Shown: positions 6,873 through 14,439 of the stretch, in pieces | Layout of the letters: every line of letters starts with the position of its first letter | Position numbering within the stretch: position 1 is the stretch's first letter | Assembly: GCA_964513905.1 (NCBI GenBank) | Contig: CAZENS010000010.1 | Coordinates: forward strand, 1 to 29,307 | DNA: 29,307 bases | Source: CAMEGH01 sp964513905 | GTDB lineage: Bacteria > Patescibacteriota > Saccharimonadia > Saccharimonadales > Saccharimonadaceae | Direction: 5' to 3' | Position numbers and translations under genes: made by a program | Notes under the pieces: model-generated | What the model was told of the DNA's origin: nothing | The model's database searches: none | The model's input: only the letters and a program-made list of their open reading frames with translations

Positions 6873-8048
6873 CTTGCACCTTTCTTTTCTTTGCTCCAAA
6901 TATTATAGCAAAGATAGATAGTATAAGATACACGGTCGCAACAGACACGGTAACAATGACAAGTGGCGTTGCTAATGCAGAAATCACTGCTGAGAATATA
7001 TTGAGCTGTGCAGGCAACCGAATCAGCGATGTCTGCGTTATAAGTACGATCGGAATGATTGCAATATACAGTGTAATTGCTGCGCTTAAAAATGTTGGTT
7101 TAGACCAGCGGATCCACCGCGGGATAGACTTAAGTACCATGAGTGAAATAGCCCCAGAAACAAGCAAAATACTGATAAACACCATAAGCCCGTGCTTTAC
7201 CCACCAGTAGATGAACTTGAGGCTCGCTCCGATATACTCAGATGAATTCCCCTTTGATGACTGTGAGCCTGCCGCCACCCCAAGTTGACGGCCTTCCGCT
7301 ACAGTATTAGCAGCGTCCATCGCCAGCTGGTCATTAGCCCCCCTTAGCACAGCACCCTCGATTGCCGCCCTATCAACACCAGGCACCCTACATGGAATGG
7401 CGAGCGGACTATTCCTTAGCTGCTCACTGTACTGCATGATTTGCGAAAAATTACATTCTGGCTTTTCAAGAACCTGTGAAGCTGCTTCCTTAGCAATCTC
7501 CTCCGACAGTCGTCGTTGCTCTGCGGCGAAAGAAACATCAAATACAGGAGAATCCCTTTTCCCGTTCAGCCACTCGTAATTATCACCAATAATCTTCTCC
7601 GATTTTTGTCGCAAAAAAGCTGGATTTATGACCCTATCAACAGTTTGCTTGGCTGATTCGGGCGCTAGTCCAATATTTCCAGTCGAATCGATGACACTCN
7701 NNNNNNNNNNNNNNNNNNNNNNNNNNNNNNNNNNNNNNNNNNNNNNNNNNNNNNNNNNNNNNNNNNNNNNNNNNNNNNNNNNNNNNNNNNNNNNNNNNNT
7801 TGCTTGGCTGATTCGGGCGCTAGTCCAATATTTCCAGTCGAATCGATGACACTCTTCGTAACGTCATTCGCCACAATTTCACCAGCCACCGAATAAACAC
7901 CAGAATCGTTAATGTATTTCTTAAACGAATCAACATCCGCCACCCAAAAAGCAGCAAATATCGCCCCCGGAATTGCGAGTAGTGCCAGTAAAAATATAGC
8001 CCGTAATATGTGTAATGTTGTTTTATGCGCAATCGACTCAGGTTTCAT
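6790..8048 (-). CDS. Polytopic membrane protein of unknown function, split by an assembly gap (367 aa when merged)
   Basis: The run of 100 N at 7700-7799 interrupts this gene. Both flanks carry the same 55 bases (7645-7699 and 7800-7854). If the N run and one copy are removed, 910 + 194 = 1104 bases remain, an exact 368 codons, and one continuous frame results with KSVIDSTGNIGLAPESAKQ across the join. The merged protein has an N-terminal membrane helix (about 13-36), an extracytoplasmic region of about 190 residues rich in charged helices with two cysteines (about 147 and 168), three more membrane helices (about 230-254, 268-289, 305-334) and a basic, Gly/Ser-rich tail. I recognise no family. 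It lies 15 bases after murD and overlaps the M48 peptidase gene, so an envelope role is likely. ATG 8048 has no Shine-Dalgarno but has a -10 box seven bases away. Confidence 0.75.
6877..6883 (-). promoter_or_regulatory. Ribosome binding site deciding the M48 peptidase start
   Basis: Minus-strand AAAGGTG, four bases before GTG 6872. The alternative TTG 6899 has no such site. Confidence 0.5.
6902..6910 (-). promoter_or_regulatory. Extended -10 promoter element before the M48 peptidase gene
   Basis: Minus strand reads TGC-TATAAT, a perfect -10 box with the TGn extension. No good -35 box is visible at 16-18 bases. It predicts a start of transcription near 6895 and a leader of about 23 bases containing the AAAGGTG site. 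It lies inside the upstream coding region, so it would be an internal operon promoter. Confidence 0.4.
7645..7699. repeat. 55-bp contig-end overlap, left copy
   Basis: Identical to 7800-7854 and directly abutting the N run. A 55-base exact terminal overlap is the signature of two de Bruijn-graph contig ends sharing one k-mer rather than a biological repeat. Confidence 0.9.
7700..7799. other. Assembly gap (100 N)
   Basis: Exactly 100 unknown bases, the usual placeholder for a scaffold gap of unknown size. Flanked by identical 55-base ends, so the true gap length is probably minus 55, with no missing sequence. Confidence 0.95.
7800..7854. repeat. 55-bp contig-end overlap, right copy
   Basis: Second copy of 7645-7699, starting at the first base after the N run. 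Confidence 0.9.
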
Positions 8049-8055
8049 ACTACTC

Positions 8056-8061
8056 AGTATA
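8056..8061 (-). promoter_or_regulatory. -10 box giving a predicted leaderless mRNA for the 367-aa membrane protein
   Basis: Minus strand TATACT ends seven bases before ATG 8048, so transcription would start at or one base before the start codon. It sits just past the murD stop. No -35 box or TGn extension is evident. Confidence 0.35.
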
Positions 8062-8063
8062 CG

Positions 8064-9383
8064 CTATTTTGCTCGTGCTTTCACGGCCGCAATGTACTGA
8101 TCACCTCGGTCCTTATAATTTTTAAACATACCAAAACTTGCACAAGCGGGGCTTAATACCACAACGTCTCCGGCCTCTGTAGTCTCCGCTGCTCTAGCCA
8201 CAACCTCGTCCATTGTTACGTCTTCAAGAATTGTGGCAGGAACATCTGGAGCCCATTGCGCTAGCTCGGACTGAATGGCTGTAGCCTCATCACCAATCAA
8301 TAATACATGCCGGACCAAAGTATCTGCCGCCGCCATGGCAAACGTACTAAAATCTGCACCCTTAGAAGACCCACCCATAATCATTACCTTTGGGTTCGTA
8401 AAGGCCTGTAGCGCCGCAATGGCACTTCCTGGCGTGGTTGCAATACTATCATCATAATAATCAACATTATTAATTGTATCGACGTATTTTAATCGGTGAT
8501 CAAGCCCGCTAAAGTTATGAAGCCCCTCGGCAATTGCAGTAAAATCCGTTACATACGGAAGGCAAGCGCTAATTGCTGCGCATGCGTTTTCTAAATTATG
8601 GACACCCGGTAACGTAACAACATTAGTTGAGCAAACAATCGCTCCATCACTCAGTACAAAATTGCCACCATCTATCCTTGCTGTTGCAACTTCATTATCG
8701 GACAGATTATTAAACGGCGCCGCATGGGTAGAAAACTGCGGCTGGTATTTGGCTATCTCCCGGCTGTAGCTGTTTGTTGGATGATAGACACAGATATCGC
8801 TTTTCGTTTGCGTTCTTACAATATTCGCCTTTGCCCTAACGTACTCCTCCATACTTTCGTGAACATCTTGATGATCCTGCTCCACCATAAGCACTACAGC
8901 AATATGCGGACTCTGTTTCAGATCCCACAGCTGAAAGCTACTCATCTCATATACAACAATGTCATCTGGAGTTATACTCGGAAGAATTTTTAATGCAGGT
9001 ACACCAATATTACCAACAAGATGGACAGCCTTACCCGATGCACGCAATATACTCGCAATAAAGCTGCTTGTAGTGCCCTTACCTTTTGTGCCAGTTACGC
9101 CAATAATTGGTGCTGGGCACTGCTTAAAGAACTCGTTCGTAGCGGACCAGATGTATTTTGCGGATTTTATTTTTCGTGGTGCGAGCCCAGCGGTTCGCAC
9201 TACCATATCATATGATTCAAGTCGAGAGAGCGCCTCTTTACCAAGATGAAATTCAACGCCTTCTGGAAGATTTTCTATTGCATCGCGCTCATCAATAATA
9301 ACTACTTCATTTCCCTCTTGTTGGCTAAAATAGTGATAATTTTGCTCGCCCTCTATGCCGTAACCCGCAATTGCAATTTTCAT
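8064..9383 (-). CDS. murD: UDP-N-acetylmuramoyl-L-alanine--D-glutamate ligase
   Basis: 439 residues, usual MurD length. It adds D-Glu to UDP-MurNAc-L-Ala in the cytoplasmic steps of peptidoglycan synthesis. The N-terminal Rossmann-like uracil-binding domain starts MKIAIAGYGIEG. The ATP-binding P-loop is GVTGTKGKGTTSS (about 95-107), with Lys-Gly in place of the common Asn-Gly-Lys-Ser; the central domain has EMSSFQLWDL and NLENACAA, and the C-terminal domain has LDHRLKYV, YYDDSIATTP and LSPACASFGMFKNYKDRG. The MurD-specific C-terminal block separates it from MurC, MurE and MurF. ATG 9383 is preceded by CGGAG. It follows the M16 peptidase gene by 16 bases on the secA-to-prfB strand. Confidence 0.95.
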   Translation of the reverse strand: MKIAIAGYGIEGEQNYHYFSQQEGNEVVIIDERDAIENLPEGVEFHLGKEALSRLESYDMVVRTAGLAPRKIKSAKYIWSATNEFFKQCPAPIIGVTGTKGKGTTSSFIASILRASGKAVHLVGNIGVPALKILPSITPDDIVVYEMSSFQLWDLKQSPHIAVVLMVEQDHQDVHESMEEYVRAKANIVRTQTKSDICVYHPTNSYSREIAKYQPQFSTHAAPFNNLSDNEVATARIDGGNFVLSDGAIVCSTNVVTLPGVHNLENACAAISACLPYVTDFTAIAEGLHNFSGLDHRLKYVDTINNVDYYDDSIATTPGSAIAALQAFTNPKVMIMGGSSKGADFSTFAMAAADTLVRHVLLIGDEATAIQSELAQWAPDVPATILEDVTMDEVVARAAETTEAGDVVVLSPACASFGMFKNYKDRGDQYIAAVKARAK

Positions 9384-9399
9384 AGTTCTCCGTTCGTTG

Positions 9400-10686
9400 T
9401 TACGATTTATTAAATAACTTCTCTAACTTGTTAGACAGTTCCTCAATCTCTTCTTTTTCGCCCGCACCTACCGCTGCTAGTACCCAAATATTTGCATCAA
9501 CAAATTCCTTGGCAGTTTCGATAATCATTTCTTTTGTTGTATGCGCAATAGAGCTCGGCACTTCTTCGTAATCACGAATATTCCTATCGCTAAAATATCT
9601 ACCAGTATAAAAATTACTAATTTGCGCTACGGTTTGCGCACCCATCTGATGCCGACCAAGCGCATAACTCTTAACTGCGTCTAGCTCTTTGTCTGTTATA
9701 TCACCGCTTAGTACTCGTCGTAGCTGTGTCTCGATAATATCAAACAACTCAGCGGCGGTCTCCCTATTCACCTGACCGCCAAAATCCCAGCTACTCTCAT
9801 AAAATCCAACACCCGTGTCGCTAAACATGCCGTACGCTAAACCTTGCTTTCGGGCAGTTCCAAATATTCGTGAGTGCATTGTTCCTGTAAGTAAATGGTT
9901 CAAGCACGCCATTGCATCAAGCTCTTTATCTTCTAGAACACGAGGTAAAATCATAGACCAAGCAAACGTAACGTTCGACGCTTCCTTCCGGCGTATAAGA
10001 TTAGGTTTAGCCGAGTGCAAATCGTCGCGTGGAACCTCAAACCGTTCACCTTTTGGTAATTTCCAGGCCTCAAGATGGCGCCTAATTGACGCCTTTCGCC
10101 CCTTTAGTTTACCAGCAATCACAAACCTCATATTTCCAGTCGTATGCGTACGACGATGATGCTCTTTGATATCCTTTAGCTCCACATGTGGAATCGTTTT
10201 TAAGCGTTGACCAAAAGTTAGCACATCTTCCCCAATTAACTGCTGAGATTTTGGCCAGAGCAATCGAGCGTGATTGTTTAAATACCCCGTCAACTCACTC
10301 TTTACGTTGCCCTTTTCAGCCTTCAGTTCATTCTCGTTAAATAGCGGTTCACAAATCGAAACCTGCTGGAGCTCAAGAATCCTTTCCCATTCAAAATCTG
10401 CACAATCAGCCATATACACCATACTAAGATCGCTCGTGAATGCATTATGATACGCTCCGTTTTTTGTAAACTCAGCCTCAAACTCGTGTTCTGTTTTGTA
10501 CTTTGCATTCGCGCCAAACGCCATATGCTCCATAATATGAGCTGTCTCGTAAATATCTTTATTCAAGACATATCTGTTTCCTGCCCTAAACTGAAATTCA
10601 AAACTCATTACCGTGGCGTCTGGCACATCAATGAGCAAACCTCGTGCGCCGTTTTTCAGGCGGACTTCTTCAACTGTATGCTTCAT
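9400..10686 (-). CDS. M16-family zinc peptidase (pitrilysin/processing-peptidase type)
   Basis: 428 residues, the length of single-chain bacterial M16B peptidases. The inverted zinc motif HxxEH is HIMEH at residues 50-54, and the distal Glu ligand is most likely E131 (in EKGNVKSEL), 77 residues after E54. The C-terminal half carries the substrate-binding pattern ARKQGLAYGMFSDTG, so this is a complete, active-type subunit and not a degenerate partner. No signal peptide is seen, so it is probably cytoplasmic, where such enzymes degrade peptides. ATG 10686 is four bases past the secA stop with only a weak purine stretch before it, so translational coupling to secA is likely. A link with removal of signal peptides or stalled export products is possible but only inferred from position. 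Confidence 0.92.
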   Translation of the reverse strand: MKHTVEEVRLKNGARGLLIDVPDATVMSFEFQFRAGNRYVLNKDIYETAHIMEHMAFGANAKYKTEHEFEAEFTKNGAYHNAFTSDLSMVYMADCADFEWERILELQQVSICEPLFNENELKAEKGNVKSELTGYLNNHARLLWPKSQQLIGEDVLTFGQRLKTIPHVELKDIKEHHRRTHTTGNMRFVIAGKLKGRKASIRRHLEAWKLPKGERFEVPRDDLHSAKPNLIRRKEASNVTFAWSMILPRVLEDKELDAMACLNHLLTGTMHSRIFGTARKQGLAYGMFSDTGVGFYESSWDFGGQVNRETAAELFDIIETQLRRVLSGDITDKELDAVKSYALGRHQMGAQTVAQISNFYTGRYFSDRNIRDYEEVPSSIAHTTKEMIIETAKEFVDANIWVLAAVGAGEKEEIEELSNKLEKLFNKS

Positions 10687-10690
10687 CTAT

Positions 10691-13321
10691 CTACTTTCGG
10701 TTCTTCTTGCGATTTTGACGCTGCGCTTTTTTCTTTTTTCGAGCTACATTTTTTGTACGATTTTTTTCGGCTGTTGTTTTTGCCTTTTTAACGGAGCTAT
10801 CAAAGTCCTCGTCACCGATATGTTGTACAGTTGTTACCTCATTAACACCTTGCTCAACCGCTCCTTCAGCCAAACGAGTTAGCTCGGTTTCGTATTCATC
10901 ATCAACGTTCGCCATAGTAATATCACTTGGTCGTACGTGCATAATAATGCGTAGAACCTCTGTACGCAAACTTGCCTGTAGCCCCTCGAATAGCTTCTGA
11001 GATTCAGCCCGATATTCCACCAAGGGATCACGCTGCCCAACACTCCTCCAGTGAATTCCTTCACGCAAGTGTTGCATGTTCTCAAGGTGCTGCATCCAAA
11101 GCTGATCAAGCACCTCCATGTACACTTCACGTTCAAGCTTACGCATTGTATCTTCGCCCAGCTCTTTTTCTCTATCAGTATAGAGGCCCTGTATAGCGTC
11201 ATTAGCAGCAACAAAGCGCTTCTTGTCGTTCTTCTCGGTGCCAATTTTCTTTATTTCATCTGTTGCCAGTGGGAAAAGCGCCTCAAACTCCTCGGCAAAT
11301 TTTGGATTATTCTTTGCAGGTACGACGGTTAACTCAGCCAGTGCATCGCCAATTAATCGCTCAATCTCGTGCTTAATATTATCACCTTCAAGAATTTTTC
11401 GACGAATCGTATACACCACACGACGATGACGATTAATCACGTTGTCGTACTGAACAACATTCTTACGGCTGTCGAAATTATATCCCTCGACGCGCTTTTG
11501 GGCAGCCTCGAGTGTTTTAGATACCGCCTTATTTTGGATTGGCGTTTCTTCATCTACACCCAGACGATCCATCAACGAGGCAATTCGCTCACCCTGGAAA
11601 ATACGCATCAAATCGTCTTCGGTTGAAACATAGAACTGTGTTTCGCCTGGGTCACCCTGACGACCACCGCGACCACGTAGCTGATTATCGATACGGCGTG
11701 ATTCGTGTCGTTCTGATCCAATCACCACCAGTCCACCAAGCTCCTTCACGCCCTTACCAAGCTTAATGTCGGTACCACGTCCAGCGATGTTAGTTGCTAA
11801 CGTAATTGCACCCTTTTCACCTGCACGAGCTACAATCGCAGCCTCGTGTTCGTTATTCTTAGCGTTAAGAATCTCGTATTTAATACCTTCTTTATCAAGC
11901 CATTGCGCAATCAACTCATTCTTTACAATTGAGCCAGACCCAACCAAAACAGGTCGACCTTGCTTGTGATATTCCTTAATAGCATCGGCAACCGCCTTTA
12001 GCTTTCCTTTTTCCGTCTTAAAAATCAAATCTTCCTTATCGATACGAGCGATTGGCCTATTTGACGGAATTTGCACCACGTCCAAACTATAAATCTGCTG
12101 AAATTCTTCGGCCTCGGTAAACGCCGTACCCGTCATACCACTGAGCTTATTGTAAAGCCTAAAAAAGTTCTGGAAAGAAACAGTGGCAAGCGTCATGCTT
12201 TCGGTTTGTACTTGAACATGCTCTTTTGCTTCAATAGCCTGGTGAAGTCCTTCGCTATAGCGACGACCGTGCATTAAGCGCCCGGTGTGTTCATCAACGA
12301 TTATGACCTCTCCGTTACTAGCAACAACATAGTCTTTATCTCGCTTAAACAGCGTTTGCGCGCGCAAAGACTGATCAAGGTGGTAAACATTTCGAACGTT
12401 ATCTGGCGTGTATAAGTTTTTTACGCCAAGCATTTTTTGCACCTTCTCAATCCCCGCATCGCTCAGGCTCACTGCCTTTCGCTTTTCATCAAGAATATAA
12501 TCATCCGGTACAAGTTTTGCCGCAATTTTTGCAAAATTAAGGTAGTTGTCTGGATTATCTGCAGCGGGCGCACTAATAATTAGCGGCGTCCTGGCTTCGT
12601 CAATCAAGATAGAGTCCACCTCGTCGACGATCGCAAAGTTTAGTTCGCGCTGGCGCAGTAGCTCAACATCATTCACCATGTTGTCGCGCAAGTAGTCAAA
12701 ACCGAACTCATTATTTGTTCCATAGGTAATGTCGGCTGCATAGGCTTCTTTGCGAGTAGCTGGGCGCAAGCGACGCATTTTTTCGTCTTCGTGTGCTTCG
12801 TTATCGTACTCTGGATCGTAAATAAAGCTGGCATCGTTGATAATAACACCAGTCGAAAGCCCCAAGAAATGATACAGCTCACCCATCCAGCTAGCGTCAC
12901 GTTGTGCCAAATAGTCGTTGACGGTCACAACATGCACGCCCTTTTCCTCAAGTGCGTTTAAGTACACGGGGAGGGTTGCCACCAGAGTTTTACCTTCACC
13001 GGTCTTCATCTCGGCTACGTTGCCTTCGTGCAGCACCATGCCGCCAATTAGCTGTACATCAAAGTGACGCATGCCAAGCACTCGCTGGCTCGCCTCGCGC
13101 ACAAGTGCGAATGCATCTGGCAAAATATCATCAAGTGTAGTTTTTTTCTTGCCAAGCTTCTTTTTTAATACATCAGTTTGCTTTGGAAGCTCTGCCTTTT
13201 TCATCGACTCATACTTAGACTCAAGACGATTAATGTCGTGAACTCGCTTTTCAAGCCCTTTTAGAACGCGTTTTTGTGGGTCACCGAATACCTTCGATAG
13301 AACCTTTTGCCTACTTACCAT
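10691..13321 (-). CDS. secA: Protein translocase ATPase SecA
   Basis: 876 residues. SecA drives post-translational export through SecYEG. Seen: Walker A MKTGEGKTLVA near residue 108, DEVDSILIDEARTPLIIS (DEAD-type Walker B and PPXD start), IAGRGTDIKLG and RRIDNQLRGRGGRQGDPGE (helicase motifs V and VI; Gly replaces the usual Ser in RSGRQGDPG), and the helical-wing block HWRSVGQRDPLVEYRAES. The C-terminus ends in a Lys/Arg-rich tail and lacks the CxCxxxxxxxCH zinc/SecB-binding segment, as in other SecB-less bacteria. ATG 13321 follows AGAGGGA by eight bases; an in-frame GTG at 13339 has no ribosome site. First gene of the long minus-strand operon, with its own promoter. It exports the surface proteins encoded nearby, presumably. 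Confidence 0.97.
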   Translation of the reverse strand: MVSRQKVLSKVFGDPQKRVLKGLEKRVHDINRLESKYESMKKAELPKQTDVLKKKLGKKKTTLDDILPDAFALVREASQRVLGMRHFDVQLIGGMVLHEGNVAEMKTGEGKTLVATLPVYLNALEEKGVHVVTVNDYLAQRDASWMGELYHFLGLSTGVIINDASFIYDPEYDNEAHEDEKMRRLRPATRKEAYAADITYGTNNEFGFDYLRDNMVNDVELLRQRELNFAIVDEVDSILIDEARTPLIISAPAADNPDNYLNFAKIAAKLVPDDYILDEKRKAVSLSDAGIEKVQKMLGVKNLYTPDNVRNVYHLDQSLRAQTLFKRDKDYVVASNGEVIIVDEHTGRLMHGRRYSEGLHQAIEAKEHVQVQTESMTLATVSFQNFFRLYNKLSGMTGTAFTEAEEFQQIYSLDVVQIPSNRPIARIDKEDLIFKTEKGKLKAVADAIKEYHKQGRPVLVGSGSIVKNELIAQWLDKEGIKYEILNAKNNEHEAAIVARAGEKGAITLATNIAGRGTDIKLGKGVKELGGLVVIGSERHESRRIDNQLRGRGGRQGDPGETQFYVSTEDDLMRIFQGERIASLMDRLGVDEETPIQNKAVSKTLEAAQKRVEGYNFDSRKNVVQYDNVINRHRRVVYTIRRKILEGDNIKHEIERLIGDALAELTVVPAKNNPKFAEEFEALFPLATDEIKKIGTEKNDKKRFVAANDAIQGLYTDREKELGEDTMRKLEREVYMEVLDQLWMQHLENMQHLREGIHWRSVGQRDPLVEYRAESQKLFEGLQASLRTEVLRIIMHVRPSDITMANVDDEYETELTRLAEGAVEQGVNEVTTVQHIGDEDFDSSVKKAKTTAEKNRTKNVARKKKKAQRQNRKKNRK

Positions 13322-13329
13322 AAAAGAAT

Positions 13330-13336
13330 TCCCTCT
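13330..13336 (-). promoter_or_regulatory. secA: Ribosome binding site deciding the secA start
   Basis: Minus-strand AGAGGGA, eight bases before ATG 13321; it overlaps the alternative GTG codon region and so favours the ATG. Confidence 0.5.
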
Positions 13337-13369
13337 CACTTTTGCTGAAATGTCTGTAAAACTACTATT

Positions 13370-13398
13370 AGTATATGTGATTTTACTGAATTTTTAAA
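13370..13398 (-). promoter_or_regulatory. Promoter of the secA operon
   Basis: -10 TATACT (13375-13370) and -35-like TTTAAA (13398-13393) with a 17-base spacer on the minus strand. Predicted start near 13363, leader about 42 bases. It lies just after the terminator of the small gene upstream, as expected for a new transcription unit. Confidence 0.5.
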
Positions 13399-13450
13399 GG
13401 GTATATAAAAACAAAATACATCTTACTTTTGCGGTCGTTTGATACGTTTT

Positions 13451-13930
13451 TTAAGAAAAAAGTAAAAGACCACTCATCTTGAGTGGTCTTAGCGGACATG
13501 ACAAGGCTACAGTCGGCGAAAGAATCTGTTCCTTTGCAGGCTGCTCACTCGTTTTCAAGTACAACTCGTACTGAGTATGGTCAAGTATTGCACGGCAGGC
13601 TTCAGTCTTCCTGCCGAACAACTCGTTATCGTGAATCAGATCACCAAAAAATGATTCTAGGAAAACGAGTATCGACACAGACGATTCATACACCTCATTA
13701 TCGGCAAGAACTCGACGACGAATAGTGCGCATCGAAAACTCACCCGCAGAAAGAAGCGTGTACACACCTGAAGGAGCCGACCACATGACAAATTCGCCAT
13801 ACGGCACAAGCTCTTGCACCGACTTCTTATGACGAAAGATAAATCCACGCCAGCCAGGCTGGAGTTTCGCAACCGTTTCATACTTCTTGAAAATTTCTAG
13901 CGTTGCCCTTGGGTAGTCACACTGTGTCAC
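13451..13930 (-). CDS. Hypothetical protein, about 159 aa, between two terminators
   Basis: Open from GTG 13930 to TAA 13451. The sequence looks protein-like (WRGFIFRHKKSVQELVPYGE, SMRTIRRRVLADNE, YESSVSILVFLESFFGDLIHDNELFG), mixed alpha/beta, with no signal peptide or membrane helix. I recognise no family. It stands alone: the hpf terminator lies at 13944-13976 and its own terminator at 13466-13490. The start is weak: only a poor purine stretch precedes the GTG and no ATG lies near the 5' end. Oddly, the terminator hairpin lies inside the last codons, and a TAA in another frame sits immediately before the hairpin, the usual place for a stop. A frameshift near the 3' end, natural or from assembly, is therefore possible, in which case the last residues (SCPLRPLKMSGLLLFS) are not real. 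A structured RNA was considered and seems less likely. Confidence 0.5.
   Translation of the reverse strand: MTQCDYPRATLEIFKKYETVAKLQPGWRGFIFRHKKSVQELVPYGEFVMWSAPSGVYTLLSAGEFSMRTIRRRVLADNEVYESSVSILVFLESFFGDLIHDNELFGRKTEACRAILDHTQYELYLKTSEQPAKEQILSPTVALSCPLRPLKMSGLLLFS
13466..13490 (-). terminator. Intrinsic terminator of the 159-aa gene
   Basis: Perfect 11-bp stem AAGACCACTCA/TGAGTGGTCTT with a three-base loop. On the minus strand it is followed by TTACTTTTTTCTT. It overlaps the 3' end of the open frame. Confidence 0.85.
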
Positions 13931-13943
13931 ACTTTCTATAAAA

Positions 13944-13976
13944 AGAAAGAGTGTAACCTGATGTTACACTCTTTTT
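13944..13976 (-). terminator. Intrinsic terminator of hpf
   Basis: Perfect 12-bp stem AAAGAGTGTAAC/GTTACACTCTTT with a five-base loop. On the minus strand a CTTTTTATAG run follows; on the plus strand TTTTTATAA follows, so it could act in both directions. It lies 20 bases after the hpf stop. Confidence 0.85.
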
Positions 13977-13995
13977 ATAACCAATAAATATGTGG

Positions 13996-14370
13996 TTATT
14001 GTTGCTCGCGCGCAAAACTCCGCTTAAATCGAGCCATAAGACCCTGTCGGCCAACATGAGCCACGCTGGTTTCTTTGTATTTTCGTAGTTGCGTTGCAAG
14101 TTTATCTTCTACGATATCAACAGCAGCAATTACATTCAATGTTGAATCTTGTGCGGTAATAGTTTTGTTTGGCACGGTCACAATAACTTCAACCTGATAC
14201 TTATTGCCATCGCGACGATCAATTTGCTCAACTTTTACATCCGCCTTAACGCTTTTTCGTGCGTGGCGCGGTAAATACCTATCAAGTGCACCAATTTTCT
14301 TCTTGATATATTTTTTCGACTTTTCATCCACTTCATATTTAATTCCGGTGATGGTGAGTGCCTCAATCAT
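13996..14370 (-). CDS. hpf: Ribosome hibernation promoting factor, short HPF/RaiA type
   Basis: 124 residues. This S30AE/RaiA-fold protein binds the 30S decoding region and inactivates ribosomes in stress or stationary phase. The start MIEALTITGIKYEVDEKSKKYIKKKIGALDRYLP and the VEVIVTVPNKTITAQDSTLNVIAAVD core with conserved DxxNxxxAID-like helix are typical. The C-terminal dimerisation domain of long HPF is missing, so it is the short form. The basic tail (RFKRSFAREQQ) may contact rRNA. ATG 14370 has an ideal AAAGGAGG site. It forms a single-gene unit: an extended -10 box precedes it and a strong terminator follows. In a cell that depends on a host, quick ribosome silencing during starvation would make sense, but that is inference. 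Confidence 0.93.
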   Translation of the reverse strand: MIEALTITGIKYEVDEKSKKYIKKKIGALDRYLPRHARKSVKADVKVEQIDRRDGNKYQVEVIVTVPNKTITAQDSTLNVIAAVDIVEDKLATQLRKYKETSVAHVGRQGLMARFKRSFAREQQ

Positions 14371-14374
14371 TTAG

Positions 14375-14382
14375 CCTCCTTT
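14375..14382 (-). promoter_or_regulatory. hpf: Consensus Shine-Dalgarno of hpf
   Basis: Minus-strand AAAGGAGG with a four-base spacer to ATG 14370, the best match to the consensus seen among the minus-strand genes. It implies strong translation once the mRNA is made. Confidence 0.75.
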
Positions 14383-14415
14383 ATAAGATGCAGATTTTTC
14401 TGCGTTTACAATTTT

Positions 14416-14424
14416 AGTATATCA
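14416..14424 (-). promoter_or_regulatory. hpf: Extended -10 promoter element of hpf
   Basis: Minus strand TGA-TATACT, identical in form to the element before frr. Predicted start near 14409 and a leader of about 40 bases with a small GCAGA/TCTGC hairpin ahead of the ribosome site. No clear -35 box. Confidence 0.5.
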
Positions 14425-14439
14425 TTTTTTGCCAAAAAA

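Noticed and set aside
7628..8032. Short open frames spanning or bordering the N run, and reading the membrane-protein gene as a pseudogene
   Set aside because: They arise from the duplicated contig ends and unknown bases; merging the 55-bp overlap restores one intact gene.
10447..10882. Plus-strand open frames opposite the M16/secA junction
   Set aside because: Shadow frames of two well-supported minus-strand genes, with low-complexity Phe/Leu-rich translations.
13492..13940. Structured RNA (tmRNA or RNase P RNA) between the two terminators
   Set aside because: I see neither the tmRNA ends with a tag frame nor conserved RNase P core sequences, and the open frame looks protein-like.
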